Assembly (NCBI GenBank): GCA_963755755.1
Contig: CAVWLJ010000012.1
Coordinates: 1 to 64,000, forward strand
Origin: DATKNA01 sp963755755
GTDB taxonomy: Bacteria; Actinomycetota; Actinomycetes; Actinomycetales; Kineosporiaceae
DNA length: 64,000 nucleotides
Direction: 5' to 3'
Within the stretch, counting starts at the first letter, position 1; each line of letters opens with the position of its first letter. The notes beneath the pieces are model-generated. The model was not told where the DNA came from and did no database searches. It saw only the letters and a program-made list of their open reading frames with translations. The translations under genes and the position numbers were made by a program. Shown here one piece after another: positions 62,072-64,000 of the stretch.

Positions 62072-63184
62072 TCAGCGCCAGACGTCCGCAGCGATCGCGA
62101 CGACGTGACGCAGCTTGGCCCACTGCTCCGCCTCGGTCATCACGTTGCCGTGGATCGTCGAGGAGAAGCCGCACTGCGGGCTCAGGCACAGCCGGTCCAG
62201 GGGGACGAACCGTGCGGCGTCGTCGATGCGCGCGGCGACCTCCCCGGCCGGCTCGAGTGCGGGGAACTTGCTCGTGACGAGGCCGAGCACGACGGTCTTG
62301 TCCGGCGGCACGAACCGCAGCGGCGCGAAGTCGCCGGAGCGTTCGTCGTCGTACTCCAAGAAGTAGGCGTCGACGTCGAGCTCGGTGAACAGGACCTCGG
62401 CGACGGGTTCATAGCCGCCGCTGGCGAAGTACGTGCTCCTGAAGTTCCCGCGGCACAGGTGCACGCACACGGTCAGGTCGTCCGGGCGATCGCGCAGCGC
62501 GGCGTTGATCAGCGCCGCGTAGGTGCGGGGCAGCTCGTCCGGGTCGTCGCCGCGCTCGCGCGCGCCCTGCCGCATCCCCGGGTCACAGAGGTAGGCGAGG
62601 TTGGTGTCGTCGAGCTCCAGGTACCGGCAGCCGGCGGCGTAGAGCGCCGCGATCTCCTCGCGGTAGACCCGGGCGAGGTCGTCGAAGAACACGTCGAGGT
62701 CCGGGTACGAGGCGATGTCGATGCCGGCCCGCCCGCCGCGGAAGTGCGCCATCGTCGGGGACGGGATGTCGACCTTCGGCAGGCAGCCCGGCGGCGTCCG
62801 GCTCGCCACGAACCTGAAGTCCTCCACCTGCACCGGCCGCTCGTGCACGAGGGTGCCGGTCACCGTGATCCGCGGCGGAGCCTGGTGCACGGTCTGCTCG
62901 GAGTCGGAGGTGGAGGCGATCATGCCCTCGGTCGTGATGCCGCCGAGCTGGCGCAGGAAGTCCAGGTGGAACCACTCGCGGCGGAACTCCCCGTCGGTGA
63001 TGCTCCGGATCCCGGTCGCCGCGAGCCGCGGGATCATCGCCGCGATCTCGCGGTCCTCGACCTCCCGCAGCCCCGCGGCGTCGAGCCGCCCCGACCGGAA
63101 CGCCGCTCGGGCCTCCCGGACCGCCGGCGGACGCAGCAGGCTCCCGACGTGGTCGGCGCGGAAGGGCGGGTCGACGGCAGGCAC
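62072..63184 (-). CDS. MetE C-terminal-domain-like protein (cobalamin-independent methionine synthase family)
   Basis: About 370 residues, matching only the C-terminal catalytic barrel of MetE (full MetE is ~750). Landmarks: PPFRADHVGSLLRPPAVREA (folate/substrate start), ITDGEFRREWFHLDFLRQLG, VDIPSPTMAHFRGG, YLELDDTNLAYLCDP, VCVHLCRGNFRSTYFASGGY with zinc-ligand His and Cys, and LDRLCLSPQCGFSSTIHGN with the last Cys. Single-barrel members often act as methyl transferases on other donors. GTG 63184 is chosen because the frame further upstream lies over the EAL gene's 3' end. Converges with the fucose operon with 3 nt between stops. Confidence 0.85.
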   Translation of the reverse strand: MPAVDPPFRADHVGSLLRPPAVREARAAFRSGRLDAAGLREVEDREIAAMIPRLAATGIRSITDGEFRREWFHLDFLRQLGGITTEGMIASTSDSEQTVHQAPPRITVTGTLVHERPVQVEDFRFVASRTPPGCLPKVDIPSPTMAHFRGGRAGIDIASYPDLDVFFDDLARVYREEIAALYAAGCRYLELDDTNLAYLCDPGMRQGARERGDDPDELPRTYAALINAALRDRPDDLTVCVHLCRGNFRSTYFASGGYEPVAEVLFTELDVDAYFLEYDDERSGDFAPLRFVPPDKTVVLGLVTSKFPALEPAGEVAARIDDAARFVPLDRLCLSPQCGFSSTIHGNVMTEAEQWAKLRHVVAIAADVWR

Positions 63185-63227
63185 CGCTGCATCCAAGCAC
63201 GCGCGCCGGGACCGGGCCAGACCCTGA

Positions 63228-63992
63228 TCAGACGTGGGCCGGCTGGACGGGCACGTAGAGCAGCTCGACCGGCGCCGGGCGCCCGTAGAACCAGCCCTGG
63301 CCGAGGTGGGCCCCGACCTCGCGCAGGGCTTCGGCCTCGCCGGGCGTCTCGACTCCCTCCGCGACGACCTGCGCCCCGGCACTGCGGGCGAACGCGCACA
63401 GCGACTGGACGAGCGATCGGGCGACGCCGTCGGCGTCCAGGCCGGTGACCACGGCCCGGTCCAGCTTGATCACGTCCGGGGACATCCGGATGACGTGGCG
63501 GAGCGAGGAGAAGCCGGCGCCCACGTCGTCGATCGCGAGCCGCAGGCCCTGCTCCCGGAGCGGACCAAGAGCCGCCAGGAGCGCGTCGTAGTCGTCGACG
63601 GGGTAGCCCTCGGAGAGCTCGACGAGGACCTTCGGCAGGGGGAGCGCGGCCATGAACGCACCGAAGCGCGGGTCGAGGACCGTGCCGGGGCAGACGTTCA
63701 TGGAGACGTACCCGACGGCGCGCTCGGCGACCTGCCCGCACCGTGCGAGGGTGGCGAACTCCAGCTCCTCGCCGAGGCCCACGTCGAAGGCCTCCCGGAA
63801 GCACACGTCCGGCGGCATCGCCCACTCCTCCGGGAAGCGGGACAACGTCTCCGCGCCCACCCGCCGGCCCGTGCCGAGGTCGACGATGGGCTGGGCCACG
63901 ATGTGCGGGCCGCCGGCGTCGATCAGCGCCTGGTACCGGGCCCGGATCCCGGCGCGCCGGCTCCGGCCGGAGACGTGCGGTTCGATGAGCAC
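63228..63992 (-). CDS. EAL-domain protein (cyclic di-GMP phosphodiesterase-like), near window edge
   Basis: 254 residues containing one EAL domain. IVAQPIVDLGTGRRVGAETL includes the E of the EAL motif (here ETL), MNVCPGTVLDPRFGAFM the metal Asn region, KVLVELSEGYPVDDYDALL, LAIDDVGAGFSSLRHVIRMS with the Asp pair, DVIKLDRAVVTGLD with the Lys-Asp and VVAEGVETPGEAEALREVG with the catalytic Glu, then GQGWFYGRPAP. Most catalytic residues are kept, so hydrolysis of c-di-GMP is plausible. The frame stays open past GTG 63992 to the window edge, so the N-terminus may continue beyond. Confidence 0.88.
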   Translation of the reverse strand: MLIEPHVSGRSRRAGIRARYQALIDAGGPHIVAQPIVDLGTGRRVGAETLSRFPEEWAMPPDVCFREAFDVGLGEELEFATLARCGQVAERAVGYVSMNVCPGTVLDPRFGAFMAALPLPKVLVELSEGYPVDDYDALLAALGPLREQGLRLAIDDVGAGFSSLRHVIRMSPDVIKLDRAVVTGLDADGVARSLVQSLCAFARSAGAQVVAEGVETPGEAEALREVGAHLGQGWFYGRPAPVELLYVPVQPAHV

Positions 63993-64000
63993 CGCGGCGG

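Noticed and set aside
62072..63382. N-terminal extension of the MetE-like protein to 63382
   Set aside because: The extra 66 residues are basic low-complexity sequence lying over the EAL gene; GTG 63184 directly precedes conserved sequence.
1..64000. Search for mobile elements, attachment sites, CRISPR arrays, tRNA and rRNA
   Set aside because: I saw no transposase, integrase, regularly spaced repeats, or tRNA cloverleaf or rRNA sequence on reading both strands.

Overview
The window is very GC-rich actinobacterial chromosome. Stop-poor frames run on both strands, GTG starts are common, and neighbouring genes often overlap by 4 nt (GTGA or ATGA). Gene content (inositol catabolism, PAS/GAF signalling proteins, SpoIIAB-like ATPases, LAL-type LuxR giants) suggests a soil actinomycete of the Geodermatophilaceae/Pseudonocardiaceae kind; this placement is an inference. 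I saw no tRNA, rRNA, CRISPR array, insertion sequence or phage gene. About 20 genes are broken by single-base shifts, mostly in short G or C runs, while coding similarity continues in the next frame. I read these mainly as sequence errors and annotate such genes at full inferred length.

Layout. 1-5.4 kb: a sugar/polyol operon (Gfo/Idh dehydrogenases, TIM-barrel isomerases, a LarA-type nickel-pincer racemase homologue) facing a LacI regulator. 5.5-12.3 kb: housekeeping and accessory genes (AEC transporter, lipase-like hydrolase, TRIC-like channel, topoisomerase IB, MFS pump, VOC protein, redoxin). 12.3-20.2 kb: three paralogous ~800-930 aa ATPase-LuxR regulators head to tail in one operon. 20.5-26 kb: small regulators, SnoaL-like and glycolipid-binding proteins, a TetR/hydrolase pair and a class V aminotransferase.

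26-44 kb is a complete myo-inositol catabolic region: an isomerase/dehydrogenase pair with a divergent LacI regulator; an operon reading transaldolase, iolG, isomerase, iolC, aldolase, iolB, iolD, iolE-like; an ABC importer (binding protein, permease, ATPase); mmsA/iolA; and a divergent GntR regulator. Three minus-strand promoters here share one module: an inverted repeat TTTGTC-NN-GACAAA (one copy starts ATTGTC on the minus strand), exactly 3 nt, then a TTGAC(A/C) -35-like hexamer. This makes a GntR-controlled iol regulon likely. Import, oxidation (IolG), dehydration (IolE), ring hydrolysis (IolD), isomerisation (IolB), phosphorylation (IolC), aldol cleavage (aldolase-like gene) and semialdehyde oxidation (MmsA) are all represented.

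44-54.8 kb: a cupin/hydrolase pair, two response regulators with a four-GAF histidine kinase, an Asp-nucleophile hydrolase, an AlkA-type glycosylase, a TMEM175-like channel, a membrane PAS-GAF-GGDEF cyclase and a SpoIIAB-like ATPase. 54.9-62.1 kb: a non-phosphorylative L-fucose-type operon (lactonase, mutarotase, fuconate dehydratase, Zn-dehydrogenase, SDR, KDPG-type aldolase, KDG-type kinase, aldo/keto reductase) behind the palindrome AGACATC-G-GATGTCT. The window ends with a MetE-like protein and an EAL-domain protein.
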